DNA of 64,000 bases from Haladaptatus sp. DJG-WS-42 (GTDB lineage: Archaea; Halobacteriota; Halobacteria; Halobacteriales; Halococcaceae): positions 1,302,001 through 1,366,000 of the forward strand of contig NZ_CP147243.1 of NCBI RefSeq assembly GCF_037198285.1, read 5' to 3'. The notes beneath the pieces were generated by a model, which saw nothing but the letters and a program-made list of their open reading frames with translations, had not been told where the DNA came from and did not search any database. Of the stretch, positions 53,269 through 64,000 are shown piece after piece. Each line of letters opens with the position of its first letter. The stretch's first letter is position 1. Made by a program: the position numbers and the translations under genes.

Positions 53269-53289
53269 CCAATATTGGAAAGGTTTAAC
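53269..53289 (+). promoter_or_regulatory. Palindrome plus TATA box of the RNR-like gene
   Basis: CCAATATTGG (53269-53278) is a perfect 10-bp palindrome nested in AAACC ... GGTTT, directly followed by the TATA-like GGTTTAAC (53282-53289). Expected start of transcription is near 53312, about 96 nt before the ATG. Likely operator and promoter core. Confidence 0.5.
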
Positions 53290-53319
53290 CGTCCTGCGAG
53301 GGCACCACAGCATACACTA

Positions 53320-53397
53320 CAGCCGCGGCCGCTCACGGTTTCGAGCGGCGGGTAGCCCGTGCTCTAGAGTGGCGACGCTCGACTGACACCGCGGCTG
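53320..53397 (+). ncRNA. Structured 5' leader (or small RNA) before the RNR-like gene
   Basis: CAGCCGCGG (53320-53328) pairs perfectly with CCGCGGCTG (53389-53397), closing 60 nt. Inside are CCGCT/AGCGG (53329-53348) and CGGG/CCCG (53349-53359). A TTTT follows the closing stem. Most haloarchaeal mRNAs lack leaders, so a folded 90-nt leader is unusual. It does not match tRNA or cobalamin-riboswitch features. Confidence 0.5.
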
Positions 53398-53407
53398 GTT
53401 TTGACAC

Positions 53408-54013
53408 ATGAGTCACCAACACTCCCACACCGACGCCGATTCGATTCGCTCGATACTCGACCACCCACGTCTCGGAGACCGACTCCCGACCGACGTGCGC
53501 GACGACCTTGCCGACGAAGCCGACCGCAAACTCTCGCCGGACGCCGACCGCAAGGACGTTTTCGAGTTTCTCATCCAGTCGCTTCTCGCCCGCAGCGAGC
53601 GCGAATCGGGGTTTGAATCGCTTGCAGCCACCCTGTTTCGAGACCGATACTACGAGCAGTTACTCGGCGAAACGGTCGGAAGCGACACCTTCAGCGAAGC
53701 CTACCGTACCCACTTCAGAGACAGCATCCGAGCGGGCGTCGCACGCGGTGTCTTCGATGAACGCCTCGGTGAGTACAACTTGCGGGAACTCGCAGACTGC
53801 CTCGTTCCGGCTCGCGACGCAGCCCTCGGCTACCGGGCGCTCGAAACGCTCACGAGCGACTCCTTCCTGCGGTCGAGAGCCGGACAACCCCGCGAACTTC
53901 CCCAGACCTGCTGGATGCGCGTGGCGATGACGCTCGCGCTCACCGAAGACGAACAGCGCAGAATCGACCACGCCATCGATTACTACGACGTGCTCTCGAT
54001 GCTCGACTGGTAA
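53408..54013 (+). CDS. Stand-alone ribonucleotide-reductase large-subunit N-terminal domain
   Basis: 201 aa. From about residue 50 it follows the N-terminal helical domain (lgN) of NrdA-type reductases: FEFLIQSLLARSE, GVARGVFDERLGEYNLREL, LGYRALETL, then LPQTCWMRVAMTLALTED and IDYYDVLSMLDW. In a complete reductase the catalytic barrel begins right after this point, but here a stop codon follows. There are no catalytic cysteines. It could be a regulator or partner of the genuine reductase, or a decayed copy, although the reading frame is intact. Confidence 0.65.
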   Translation: MSHQHSHTDADSIRSILDHPRLGDRLPTDVRDDLADEADRKLSPDADRKDVFEFLIQSLLARSERESGFESLAATLFRDRYYEQLLGETVGSDTFSEAYRTHFRDSIRAGVARGVFDERLGEYNLRELADCLVPARDAALGYRALETLTSDSFLRSRAGQPRELPQTCWMRVAMTLALTEDEQRRIDHAIDYYDVLSMLDW

Positions 54014-54496
54014 TCAAATCGCCCGCGAATAGACGATTTCGCCCACTGTCTCGTCACCCATTTTCACGCTGCCAGACCCCGATTCCGTAAAGCCCATTCG
54101 GGTGAACAGCGTTCGTGCCATCTCGTCGCTTTCGACCACGATGGCCTTCATCTCTGGTACGTTCGAGTCGCGCATGTCGTCGCGGAGGCGTTCGTAGAGC
54201 CGGTAGCCAATCCCTTCGTCCCAGCGGTCGGGGTGGGTGTAGAGCCGGACGATGTCGCCTTCGCCGTCGTGACCGACGCCATGGCAAAAGCCGACGACGC
54301 CCCCATTGTCAGCGACGAGAAAGTCTGTTTCTGGTTGGTCGAGAATACGCTGGAGCGACGCTTCGGAATACCACTCATCGACGGTTCGGGAAATGGTTTC
54401 TCCGGCGAGAGCGTCCGCGTAGGCAGCCGTCCACGCGGCGTGAGCCACGGCCTTGATGTCCGCGAAATCGTCGGTGGTTGCGGGTCGCATCTCCAT
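54014..54496 (-). CDS. GNAT N-acetyltransferase
   Basis: 160-aa GNAT fold. The start MEMRPATTDDFADIKAV, the acetyl-CoA motif A region (VRLYTHPDRWDEGIGYRLYE) and the C-terminal TLFTRMGFTESGS are in the expected order. The usual Q/RxxGxG/A appears as RWDEGIG. Substrate unknown. It converges with the RNR-like gene, with directly adjacent stops. Confidence 0.87.
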   Translation of the reverse strand: MEMRPATTDDFADIKAVAHAAWTAAYADALAGETISRTVDEWYSEASLQRILDQPETDFLVADNGGVVGFCHGVGHDGEGDIVRLYTHPDRWDEGIGYRLYERLRDDMRDSNVPEMKAIVVESDEMARTLFTRMGFTESGSGSVKMGDETVGEIVYSRAI

Positions 54497-54590
54497 ACAG
54501 TCCTGTCGCTCCGTGTGGGCTTGAGTTAGGTTTGAAACGCCAGTTCAGTGGGGCTACCGACAGTTTGGTTGTGGTTCGACCAGACTCAGG

Positions 54591-55712
54591 CTACTCTGCT
54601 TCCACGTTTTCTACCTGCACCGCTTCGTCCACTTCCTCGACCTGTTTGAGAATCTCGTCGATGTCGTCCAAGCCGAGCAGCTCGCGGGTTTCGGCGTCGA
54701 ACGCCTGGCTCAGCAACTCTTCATCACCTTCGCTCACATCGCTCCCGGTGAGGTGTTTGCCGTAGCGCCCGACGAGCGAGGTGAGTTCTTGGGGCATGAT
54801 GTAGGTGGTCGAGGGACTCGTCCCGATGGCTTCGAGCGACTCTAAGCCCTTGTCGAGGACGGCGCGTTCGCCCATCGACTCTGCGGCGCGCGCCCGGAGC
54901 GTCGTCGCAATCGAGTCGCCTTGGGCTTCGAGCATCTGGGCCTGTTTTTCACCCTGTGCGCGGATAATCGAGGAGCTTTTCTCCCCCTGTGCGCGTTCGA
55001 TGGAACTCCGGCGTTCCCCCTGCGCTTCGAGAATCATCGCCCGACGACGGCGCTCTGCGGAGGTCTGTTCTTCCATCGCGTCGACCACGTCTTGGCTCGG
55101 CTGGATGGCTTGCACCTCGACGGCTTCGACGCGGATGCCCCACGCGTCGGTCGGCCCCTCCAACTCGCGGCGAATGCGGTCGTTGATTTCGCGCCGCCGG
55201 GAGAGCGTGTCGTCGAGTTCCATGTCTCCGAGGACGGCACGGAGCGTCGTTTGAGCCAGATTCGACGTGGCGCGCATGTAGTCGTCCACTTCGAGGAACG
55301 CCCGTTTCGCGTCGGTCACGCGGAGGTAGATGACGGCGTTCGCGACGACCGGGGAGTTGTCACGCGTGATGGCCTCCTGTGAGGGAACGTCCATCGTCTG
55401 GGTGCGCATGTCGAAGGCGTAGGTCTGTGAGACAAAGGGCGGGACGAAGCGGATGCCGGGGCCGAGCAGTTCGCGGAACTCACCGAAGATGGTGAGCGCG
55501 CGTTTCTCGTAGGCTTGGACGATGACGACCGACTTTGCGACGACGACCGCCGCCGCGCCGAGGGCGAGGATGCCGAGAATTGCGGTCGTATCGAGGACGC
55601 TGAGAAAGCCGAGGATGAAAAACGCGGCAATAACGAGCGCTACGATTCGCCCCACCCCGCTCAGGTCGGGGCCGCTCGACCGCTTCCCGAGTTCGTAGAA
55701 GAAGCTGTCCAT
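54591..55712 (-). CDS. SPFH/band 7 (stomatin-like) membrane protein
   Basis: 373 aa. Two N-terminal membrane segments (about residues 20-42 and 45-65) are followed by a band 7 domain (YEKRALTIFGEFRELLGPGI ... DVPSQEAITRDNSPVVANAV) and a long coiled coil (about 215-290) with repeated QGE motifs such as AQGEKSSSIIRAQGEK. It probably forms membrane scaffolds or controls a protease. A NfeD partner is not adjacent. Confidence 0.9.
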   Translation of the reverse strand: MDSFFYELGKRSSGPDLSGVGRIVALVIAAFFILGFLSVLDTTAILGILALGAAAVVVAKSVVIVQAYEKRALTIFGEFRELLGPGIRFVPPFVSQTYAFDMRTQTMDVPSQEAITRDNSPVVANAVIYLRVTDAKRAFLEVDDYMRATSNLAQTTLRAVLGDMELDDTLSRRREINDRIRRELEGPTDAWGIRVEAVEVQAIQPSQDVVDAMEEQTSAERRRRAMILEAQGERRSSIERAQGEKSSSIIRAQGEKQAQMLEAQGDSIATTLRARAAESMGERAVLDKGLESLEAIGTSPSTTYIMPQELTSLVGRYGKHLTGSDVSEGDEELLSQAFDAETRELLGLDDIDEILKQVEEVDEAVQVENVEAE

Positions 55713-55752
55713 ACCGTTGCTTCTCGTGTCACTGAGTTAATTGTTGGCCCGA

Positions 55753-57489
55753 CTACTGCAGGCGGCGTTTGATGGTTTCTGCCCGCGATTTCCCGACGCC
55801 TGACACCGTCTGCAACTCGCCCACCGAGGCGGCTTTGATGCCATCGACGCTCCCGAAGCGCCGGAGCAGGCGCTTTCGCAACGCGGGGCCGACGCCCGGA
55901 ATGTCATCGAGCACGGTTTTCACCTCGTCGCGGAGGGTTTGGTGGTACTGCACCGCAAAGCGATGGGACTCATCTCGCACGCGCTGGAGGAGGTGGAGGT
56001 GGGGCGCGTTCGACGGCCAGTCGAAGGTTCCATCGGGCGTTATCACCAGTTCATCCGCCTTTGCGAGCGCGATTGCCGGAACGTCCCACCCGACTGCTGA
56101 AAGTGCGTCGCGAGCGGCGTTCAACTGCCCATCGCCGCCGTCGATGAGCAGGAGGTCGGGGTCTGGTCGGTCGTCTCTGCCCGAGACGGCGCGCTCGGCC
56201 CGCCACCTGACGAGGTCGCGCATGTTCGCGTAATCGTCGTTCGTGTCGGTGAGTTTTTTCCGCCGATAATCCGATTTTTCGGGAGAGCCATCAACGAACG
56301 TGACGTTGCTCCCGACGACGGCTTTGCCCTGTGCGTGGCTCACGTCGAACCCTTCGATGCGGCGGATGCGCCCGAGTGAGAGGGCGTCACCGAGCGCCCG
56401 ACCTTCGTCGGTTGCAGGCGACCGCCGCGCATTTTTGAGAGCCAAATCCACGAGCGTCGCCTCTCTGCCCGCGCCCGGTACCCGAACCGAGACGCCTTCT
56501 GTATCCAGCCAGCGGTCGATTTCCGCGTCTTCGTGGCGTTCGGGGAGGAGAATCGCATCCGGCAACTCGCGTTCGGCGTAGAACTGCGGGATGAACGCGG
56601 CGAGGACGGCCGCCACCCGTTCTTCGCCACCCTCGGGGGCGTTCATGGTGTACTGTTTTCGGTCGACCAACTGGCCACGCTCGCTGTGGAGGCGTGCGAC
56701 CGTCGCCGTCTCGCCTTCGATGACCACGCCGAGCACGTCCACGACCATCTCGCTGCCCGACTTGGCGACGACCTCGCCGCCCCCGCCGTGGAAGCGCTGG
56801 GCGGCTTCGAGGCGGTCTCTGAGATTTGCAGCCCGTTCGAACTCTTGGTTCACCGAGGCGCGCTCCATCTCGGCTTCGAGCGGTTCGGTCAGAATCCCAC
56901 TCTCGCCTTCGAAAAACCGGATGACTGCGTCCACGTCCCCAATGTACGCTTCAGCGCCGATTTCGCCGGTGCACGGCGCGGTGCATAGCCCGATATTGAA
57001 GTCGATACACGGGCGGGTGCGTCCCGCGAACTTGTGGTCTGAACACCCGCGGATGCCGTAGGTTTCGCGGATGGCCTTGACCACGGCATCGACGCGCCGT
57101 CGGTCGGTGTACGGCCCGAAAACGGTTGCGCCTGCCTCGGGGTCGCGGGTAACTTCGATGCGCGGAAATTCGTGACCGGTGAGCTGTACCAGTGGATAGG
57201 ATTTGTCGTCTTTCAGCCGGACGTTGTACTTCGGCTGATGGCGCTTGATGAGGTTCGCTTCGAGCAGTAACGCCTGCGTCTCGGTATCGGTGACGGCGTA
57301 GTCGATGCGCTCTGCGCGCTCGACCATCTGTCCGATGCGGTAGCTTCGGGGGTCTGCGTACGACCGCACGCGACTGCGCAGGTTGACCGCTTTTCCGACG
57401 TAGAGTGTGGTGTCGCCCTCCAGAAATTGGTACACGCCCGGCTCGTGTGGCAGTGTTGCAGCCTGCTCGCGGAGGGCGGCCACGTCCAT
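55753..57489 (-). CDS. uvrC: Excinuclease ABC subunit C
   Basis: 578-aa dual-incision nuclease of nucleotide excision repair. GIY-YIG nuclease near the N-terminus ([20 protein letters not shown], from residue 18), a Cys-containing linker, UVR domain ([24 protein letters not shown]), the RNase H-like endonuclease ([14 protein letters not shown] ... [13 protein letters not shown]) and C-terminal tandem HhH ([20 protein letters not shown]). ATG 57489 gives family length; the long upstream extension of the frame is antisense to the neighbouring genes. Confidence 0.96.
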   Translation of the reverse strand: MDVAALREQAATLPHEPGVYQFLEGDTTLYVGKAVNLRSRVRSYADPRSYRIGQMVERAERIDYAVTDTETQALLLEANLIKRHQPKYNVRLKDDKSYPLVQLTGHEFPRIEVTRDPEAGATVFGPYTDRRRVDAVVKAIRETYGIRGCSDHKFAGRTRPCIDFNIGLCTAPCTGEIGAEAYIGDVDAVIRFFEGESGILTEPLEAEMERASVNQEFERAANLRDRLEAAQRFHGGGGEVVAKSGSEMVVDVLGVVIEGETATVARLHSERGQLVDRKQYTMNAPEGGEERVAAVLAAFIPQFYAERELPDAILLPERHEDAEIDRWLDTEGVSVRVPGAGREATLVDLALKNARRSPATDEGRALGDALSLGRIRRIEGFDVSHAQGKAVVGSNVTFVDGSPEKSDYRRKKLTDTNDDYANMRDLVRWRAERAVSGRDDRPDPDLLLIDGGDGQLNAARDALSAVGWDVPAIALAKADELVITPDGTFDWPSNAPHLHLLQRVRDESHRFAVQYHQTLRDEVKTVLDDIPGVGPALRKRLLRRFGSVDGIKAASVGELQTVSGVGKSRAETIKRRLQ

Positions 57490-57567
57490 ATCTGAATCGA
57501 ACACCTCGAAGCGTTTCAACCGTTCGCTACCGTGGGATACAAGCACAGGGCGGCCCGACCACCGGGC

Positions 57568-57831
57568 ATGACCGATTCGCTGCGCCTGTGGCTCGTCCAC
57601 CGAACCTACGACGACAAGGGACTCATCTCGCTCGTGTACGCCACCGAAGACGGCACCCAGTATCTCCCGAAAGAGCGCGCGGCGACGACGCTTAGCCGGA
57701 TTCCGGTGACCGCGGCCATCGACGTAGACGCGAGCGACGTGTATCCCGTCGAAGACGCAGAGACGCGCGAGCGATACGAGAACGAAGCGACGCGAATGAG
57801 CGAGCGTCACAACCCCACAGACGAAGTGTGA
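57568..57831 (+). CDS. 87-aa conserved protein of unknown function
   Basis: A small beta-rich protein ([37 protein letters not shown]) with an acidic helical tail. Divergent from uvrC with 78 nt between starts. No recognisable motif. Confidence 0.7.
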   Translation: MTDSLRLWLVHRTYDDKGLISLVYATEDGTQYLPKERAATTLSRIPVTAAIDVDASDVYPVEDAETRERYENEATRMSERHNPTDEV

Positions 57832-57867
57832 CACAAAATTTTTCACTCGCTCAACACATGAGCCACT

Positions 57868-58776
57868 ATGGCCGCTATTGAATTGGCCGATGTCACCAAA
57901 CGATTCGGTGACACGGTCGCCCTGAAACAACTCTCGCTGAGTGTCGAGCAAGGCGAAATTTACGGCTTTCTCGGCCCGAACGGCGCGGGGAAGTCGACGA
58001 CCATCAATCTCTTGCTCGACTTCATCCGCCCAACGGCCGGCACGGTTCGCGTGCTCGGCCACGACGCCCAACAAGAGAGCCTCACCGTCCGGCAGAACAC
58101 GGGCGTCCTCCCCGAAGGCTTCTCCGTGTACAACCGCCTCACCGGGCGCAAACACGTCGAGTTCGCCATCGAGTCGAAAAACGCCACCGACGACCCAGAC
58201 ACCCTCTTAGAACGCGTCGGCCTCGCGGGCGACGGCGACCGCAAAGCAGGCGGCTACTCGAAAGGGATGCGCCAGCGTCTTGCCCTCGCTATGGCCATCG
58301 CGGGCAGCCCAGACCTCCTCATTCTGGACGAACCCTCCACTGGCCTCGACCCGAACGGGGCCCGCGAGATGCGCCGCATCATCACCGAAGAACGCGACCG
58401 CGGTGCGACCGTGTTCTTCTCCAGTCACATCCTCGAACAGGTCGAAGCAATCTGCGACCGCGTTGGGATTCTCAGACAGGGGGAACTCGTCGCCGAAGAC
58501 ACCCTCGACGCCCTGCGCGACGAGACCGACGCCGGCACGACGCTCGTCATCACGGTCGGCGCGCTCCCCGACGACGCACTCGCCGCCGTGCGCGACCTCT
58601 CGGGCGTTCTCGACGTGACCCACGACGAGGACACGCTCACCGTCTCGTGTGAAGACGGGAGCAAAACGCGCGTCCTCACGACGCTCGAAAACAACGGCGC
58701 AACCGTCTCTGACTTCTCCACCAAAGAAGCCTCGCTCGAAGATCTGTTCGCTTCCTACACGGAGGTGTCCGCATGA
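57868..58776 (+). CDS. ABC-2 type exporter ATP-binding protein
   Basis: 302-aa ATPase of the CcmA/NatA/NosF class. Walker A is GPNGAGKS followed by T, the signature region [15 protein letters not shown], Walker [14 protein letters not shown] and switch FSSHILEQ. The C-terminal 80 residues are the regulatory region of DRA-type exporters. It overlaps the permease gene by 4 nt; together they make an exporter of unknown substrate. Confidence 0.93.
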   Translation: MAAIELADVTKRFGDTVALKQLSLSVEQGEIYGFLGPNGAGKSTTINLLLDFIRPTAGTVRVLGHDAQQESLTVRQNTGVLPEGFSVYNRLTGRKHVEFAIESKNATDDPDTLLERVGLAGDGDRKAGGYSKGMRQRLALAMAIAGSPDLLILDEPSTGLDPNGAREMRRIITEERDRGATVFFSSHILEQVEAICDRVGILRQGELVAEDTLDALRDETDAGTTLVITVGALPDDALAAVRDLSGVLDVTHDEDTLTVSCEDGSKTRVLTTLENNGATVSDFSTKEASLEDLFASYTEVSA

Positions 58777-59603
58777 GCGTCGTCACCGTCGCCAAGAAGG
58801 ACTTCCAAGACGCCATCCGCTCGAAGGTGTTGCTCGCCCTCGCCACGCTGTTCGTCCTCTTTGCGGGCGGTGCAGCCTACATCTTTGCTGAGTTCTTTAG
58901 TGGAGCAAACGATACCCTCTCGACGATTGGCCTCATCGTGTTCTTGCTCGGGCCGGTCGGCACGCTCGTCCCGCTTACCGGCCTCATCGTCGGCTACAAA
59001 GCCATCGTTGGCGAGCGAGAGAGCGGGAGCCTCAAGTTCCTGCTCGCGCTGCCTCACACCCGCCGCGACGTGGTGCTCGGCAAAGTGCTTGGTCGCTCTG
59101 GCGTGCTCGCCACGGCGATTCTCGCTGGCTTCGCGCTCGCCGCCGTCATCGCCGTTGCGCTCTACAGTTCGTTCTCGCCAGCGGCGTTCCTCGGGTTTAC
59201 CGCCCTCACGCTCCTGTTCGGCGCCGTGTTCGTGAGCGTGGGCGTTGGCATCTCCGCTTCGACGGGTTCGTCTTCGAAGGCAACCGCCGCCGTCATCGGC
59301 TTTTTCCTCCTGTTCGAGTTCCTCTGGGGACTCATCCCAACTCTCCTCAACTACGCCCTTACCGGCAGTTTCGGCTTCCAAGGGCCGCCGCCGAGTTGGT
59401 ATCAGTTCCTCACGAACATTAGCCCGAGCGCGGCGTTCGGCAACGCAATCACGCTCGTGCTCCCGGCCAATGCCGGACTCACGATGCCCGGTCAGGTCCA
59501 ATCAATCTTCGTCGAAGGCTGGTTCGGCCTGCTCGTCCTCCTCGCGTGGGCGCTCATCCCGCTCGCCCTCGGCTACGCCCGCTTCGAACGCGCAGACCTC
59601 TAA
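58773..59603 (+). CDS. ABC-2 type exporter permease (NosY-like)
   Basis: 276-aa membrane protein with six helices. The N-terminal VAKKDFQDAIRSKVLLALAT and the loop IVGERESGSLKFLLALPHTRRDVVLGKVLG are characteristic of the NosY/GldF-type ABC-2 permeases. Partner of the overlapping ATPase gene. Substrate unknown. Confidence 0.9.
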   Translation: MSVVTVAKKDFQDAIRSKVLLALATLFVLFAGGAAYIFAEFFSGANDTLSTIGLIVFLLGPVGTLVPLTGLIVGYKAIVGERESGSLKFLLALPHTRRDVVLGKVLGRSGVLATAILAGFALAAVIAVALYSSFSPAAFLGFTALTLLFGAVFVSVGVGISASTGSSSKATAAVIGFFLLFEFLWGLIPTLLNYALTGSFGFQGPPPSWYQFLTNISPSAAFGNAITLVLPANAGLTMPGQVQSIFVEGWFGLLVLLAWALIPLALGYARFERADL

Positions 59604-59641
59604 GCCACACACCTTTTGTTTCGGCCGGAGAACACGTTTCA

Positions 59642-62093
<2,452 letters not shown>

Positions 62094-62483
62094 TTAAAAT
62101 CTCGGGGAGAGGGTTTCGATGGGTTCGAGTTCGTCGGCACACCGCTCTGCGAAGGCGAGCAGGTCGAGGTCTGCGTCTGGTTCCATCGAGACGGTGACGC
62201 CCGTGTTTTCTTGGAAATAAAACCGTAAGATGAGCGCGTCGTCGAATCGGGCAACGCTCCAGTGGACGGCTCCGAGGCCGAAGGTGTCTTCGACCGAGAT
62301 GGTTTGCTCGCCGCTTTCGGTGAGATACGACGAAATCTTCGGGACGTACTCCGCACGGCTGTCTCGCACGTCTCTGCGGGCAATGAGGAGATGGTGTGTC
62401 TCGTCGTGGTGGTAGCGTGCGATGCGAAGCTGGTCGCCCAATTCAGTTTCTAAAAACGAGATGAAACCATCGAAATTGCCCAT
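62094..62483 (-). CDS. Conserved haloarchaeal protein of unknown function
   Basis: 129-aa soluble acidic protein with a mixed alpha/beta pattern (LRIARYHHDETHHLLIARRD; DALILRFYFQENTGVTVSME). I know homologous small proteins only from haloarchaea. It is directly upstream of ligA on the same strand (24-nt gap) and may be co-transcribed with it. Confidence 0.75.
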   Translation of the reverse strand: MGNFDGFISFLETELGDQLRIARYHHDETHHLLIARRDVRDSRAEYVPKISSYLTESGEQTISVEDTFGLGAVHWSVARFDDALILRFYFQENTGVTVSMEPDADLDLLAFAERCADELEPIETLSPRF

Positions 62484-62616
62484 TGCGTGCGGTTTTTACA
62501 CTGACAATATCTTACATCTTTCGGAGGTGTCGGGCTTCGTGTGTGAACACGGACTGACACTGGCGACACTTGGTCAGACCCACAGGCGTTATCTGTTGGG
62601 CCTCGAACGGAGAAGT

Positions 62617-63789
62617 ATGTCGGAGGAGTTCCTCCTGTTGAATCCAGGACCAGTTCCGATCACCGATGCGGTACGCAGAGCCATGGACGGGTCGATGGTT
62701 TCTCACCGCTCGGCCGAATTCGAAGCCACCTACGCTCGCGCACAGGACGGCCTTTCGTACATCTTCGAGTGTTCGACACTCGACGGGTCGTCTACGTCCT
62801 CGGGAGGAACCAGCCTCATCCTGAACGGCACGGCCACGATGGGGATGGAAGCCGCTGTGGCGAACCTCACGGACGACGACAGCGAGGTCGTCGCGCTCGT
62901 AAACGGGAAATTCGGCCGTCGGTTCAAGCGCATCGCAGACCGCCACGCACAGGTCTCGGCCGTCGAAATCGAGTGGGGCGAGTCGTTCGACCTTGACGAC
63001 GTTGCAGACGCCATCACCGACGACACGGACGTCGTCACGATGGTCCACAACGAGACCTCGACGGGTGTGTTGAACCCGGTCGAACAGGTCGGCGAACTCG
63101 CTGCCGCCGCGGACGCTCGCTTCGTCGTAGACGGCGTCACCAGCATCGGCGGTGACGTGTTCAAAATCGACGACTGGAACGTTGACATCGCCATCACCGA
63201 CTCCCAGAAGGCGCTCGCCGCGCCACCGGGCGTGAGCGCGATGTACGTCGCAGACCGCGCTGTTGAGTACATCGACGGCGAGGGCGCGCCGTTCTACGAA
63301 GACTTAGACTGGCATCTGCGCAAAGCCGAGTCCCATCAGACGCCGTTTACGAGCGCCGTACCGTTGTTCCGCTCGCTCGCGGTCGCCGTCGAACAAATCG
63401 AAGACGAGACGATGGAAACGCGCATCGCCCGCCACCGCCGCCAGTCCGCGGCGTTCCGCGCTGGTTTCGAGGCAATGGGCCTCTCGCTGTTCGCGTCGCT
63501 CAACGAGGATTCGGCCTATTCGAACACGCTCACGTCGGTTGCGCTTCCTGAGTCGGTCACAGCATCGCCATCCGACTTCTTCGATGCGGTCAAAGCACGA
63601 AACGTCTCCATCAGTGGCGGACAGGCCCACCTTGGTGGGCACATTTTCCGCGTCTCAAACATGGGCAACCTCGAAGCCGACCAGATCCTTCGCGGGATTC
63701 GGACGATTGGCGAGGCCATGACCGACGTCGGTGTGGATGCGGATACCGAAGCCGCACTCACCGCCGCGCGCGCCGAACTGGACGACTAA
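62617..63789 (+). CDS. Class V aminotransferase (alanine/serine--glyoxylate type)
   Basis: 390-aa PLP enzyme. The start FLLLNPGPVPITDAVRRAMD, the SHRSAEFEATYARAQ segment, the MVHNETSTGVLNP segment and ITDSQKALAAPPG with the PLP lysine place it with alanine-glyoxylate / serine-pyruvate aminotransferases. A soluble cytoplasmic enzyme of glycine/serine metabolism. ATG 62617 gives family length; the frame is open further upstream without homology. Confidence 0.92.
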   Translation: MSEEFLLLNPGPVPITDAVRRAMDGSMVSHRSAEFEATYARAQDGLSYIFECSTLDGSSTSSGGTSLILNGTATMGMEAAVANLTDDDSEVVALVNGKFGRRFKRIADRHAQVSAVEIEWGESFDLDDVADAITDDTDVVTMVHNETSTGVLNPVEQVGELAAAADARFVVDGVTSIGGDVFKIDDWNVDIAITDSQKALAAPPGVSAMYVADRAVEYIDGEGAPFYEDLDWHLRKAESHQTPFTSAVPLFRSLAVAVEQIEDETMETRIARHRRQSAAFRAGFEAMGLSLFASLNEDSAYSNTLTSVALPESVTASPSDFFDAVKARNVSISGGQAHLGGHIFRVSNMGNLEADQILRGIRTIGEAMTDVGVDADTEAALTAARAELDD

Positions 63790-63797
63790 TAGCGACC

Positions 63798-63803
63798 TTT
63801 TTT
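63798..63803 (+). terminator. T6 tract after the aminotransferase gene
   Basis: Six T, 8 nt after the stop codon, preceded by GCGACC. Likely intrinsic terminator. Confidence 0.4.
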
Positions 63804-63884
63804 GCGACGTCTTTCGCGCCTGTGTAGTCGCGCCGTCAAACCGCCTGCCACTTACGTGTCTCTCGTCCACAGAATCGGACGCAA

Positions 63885-64000
63885 ATGGCCGAAAAGAAAT
63901 TCGCAATCCTCCTGAACGCAGACAAGACGAGTGTCGGCCCCGCGGCGAACGGGCTTGAGTACGCGCTTGACTTAGACGACGCTGGCTACACCGCGGAAGT
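63885..64000 (+). CDS. DsrE-family-like protein, 3' truncated by window end
   Basis: The first 38 codons (MAEKKFAILLNADKTSVGPA) resemble the start of small DsrE/peroxiredoxin-like proteins, with a strand followed by a helix carrying GLEYALDLDDAGYTAEV. Too short for certainty; the rest lies outside the window. Confidence 0.5.
   Translation, partial: MAEKKFAILLNADKTSVGPAANGLEYALDLDDAGYTAE

Noticed and set aside
53312-53407. Cobalamin riboswitch in the leader of the RNR-like gene
   Set aside because: The B12 box and typical helices are not present; only a generic structured leader can be claimed.
59611-59632. CTTTTGTTTCGGCCGGAGAAC before the third MaoC gene
   Set aside because: Needs a 2-nt insertion to fit the box pattern and has no full G-run; too weak.

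Overview
The window is chromosomal DNA of a halophilic archaeon (class Halobacteria). The evidence is the acidic proteome, high GC, mostly leaderless genes with TATA boxes about 26 nt upstream, archaeal informational genes (Hef, Hel308, DP1, Orc1/Cdc6, Cgi121, PurO), and the bacterial-type genes haloarchaea are known to have acquired (UvrB, UvrC, LigA). The genus cannot be fixed from sequence alone. The gene set around the origin resembles the main chromosomal origin of Haloferax volcanii.

Layout. 1-5.3 kb: a Dpp/Opp-type peptide ABC transporter operon, entered in its first permease. 5.4-9.3 kb: an uncharacterised protein, then an overlapping CBS-domain / glycyl-tRNA synthetase / dolichol-kinase-like operon. 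9.3-11 kb: a two-gene K+/H+ antiporter with its TrkA-C subunit. 11-18.6 kb: Hef, a zinc-ribbon protein, malate dehydrogenase, ferredoxin, Hel308 and the KEOPS subunit Cgi121. 18.6-20.8 kb: an OYE-like reductase and an alpha/beta hydrolase. 20.8-25.2 kb: a complete polyhydroxyalkanoate cluster (maoC divergent from phaR-phaP-phaE-phaC-phaB). 25.3-29.4 kb: a LOG-like protein, a TrmB regulator, enoyl-CoA hydratase, a second MaoC and two envelope proteins. 29.4-29.85 kb: tRNA-Gln(CTG) with a duplicated 3' end, which looks like an integration scar.

30-44 kb is the origin neighbourhood. purO, a phosphoesterase, tryptophanase, aspartate kinase, a KaiC-like protein, DP1 (polB), signal peptidase and orc1/cdc6 lie left of a 1.5 kb non-coding origin at 39321-40821. 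oapA-oapB-oapC lie to its right. The origin holds at least six origin-recognition-box (ORB) elements and a perfect 21-nt inverted repeat. From about 31 to 43.5 kb most genes are transcribed away from it.

44-64 kb: a methyltransferase, an AI-2E transporter, two divergent two-domain rhodaneses, a ferritin-like protein, a 51-aa C2H2 zinc finger, MFS, UvrB, a stand-alone ribonucleotide-reductase N-terminal domain behind a structured leader, SPFH, UvrC, an ABC-2 exporter, a third MaoC, LigA, a class V aminotransferase and a truncated DsrE-like gene.

The most notable signals are the origin; ORB-like elements scattered in other intergenic regions, two of them as inverted pairs built like the origin core; the tRNA-Gln scar; and the RNR-like fragment with its structured 5' leader and promoter palindrome. 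No CRISPR array, rRNA or intact insertion sequence was seen.
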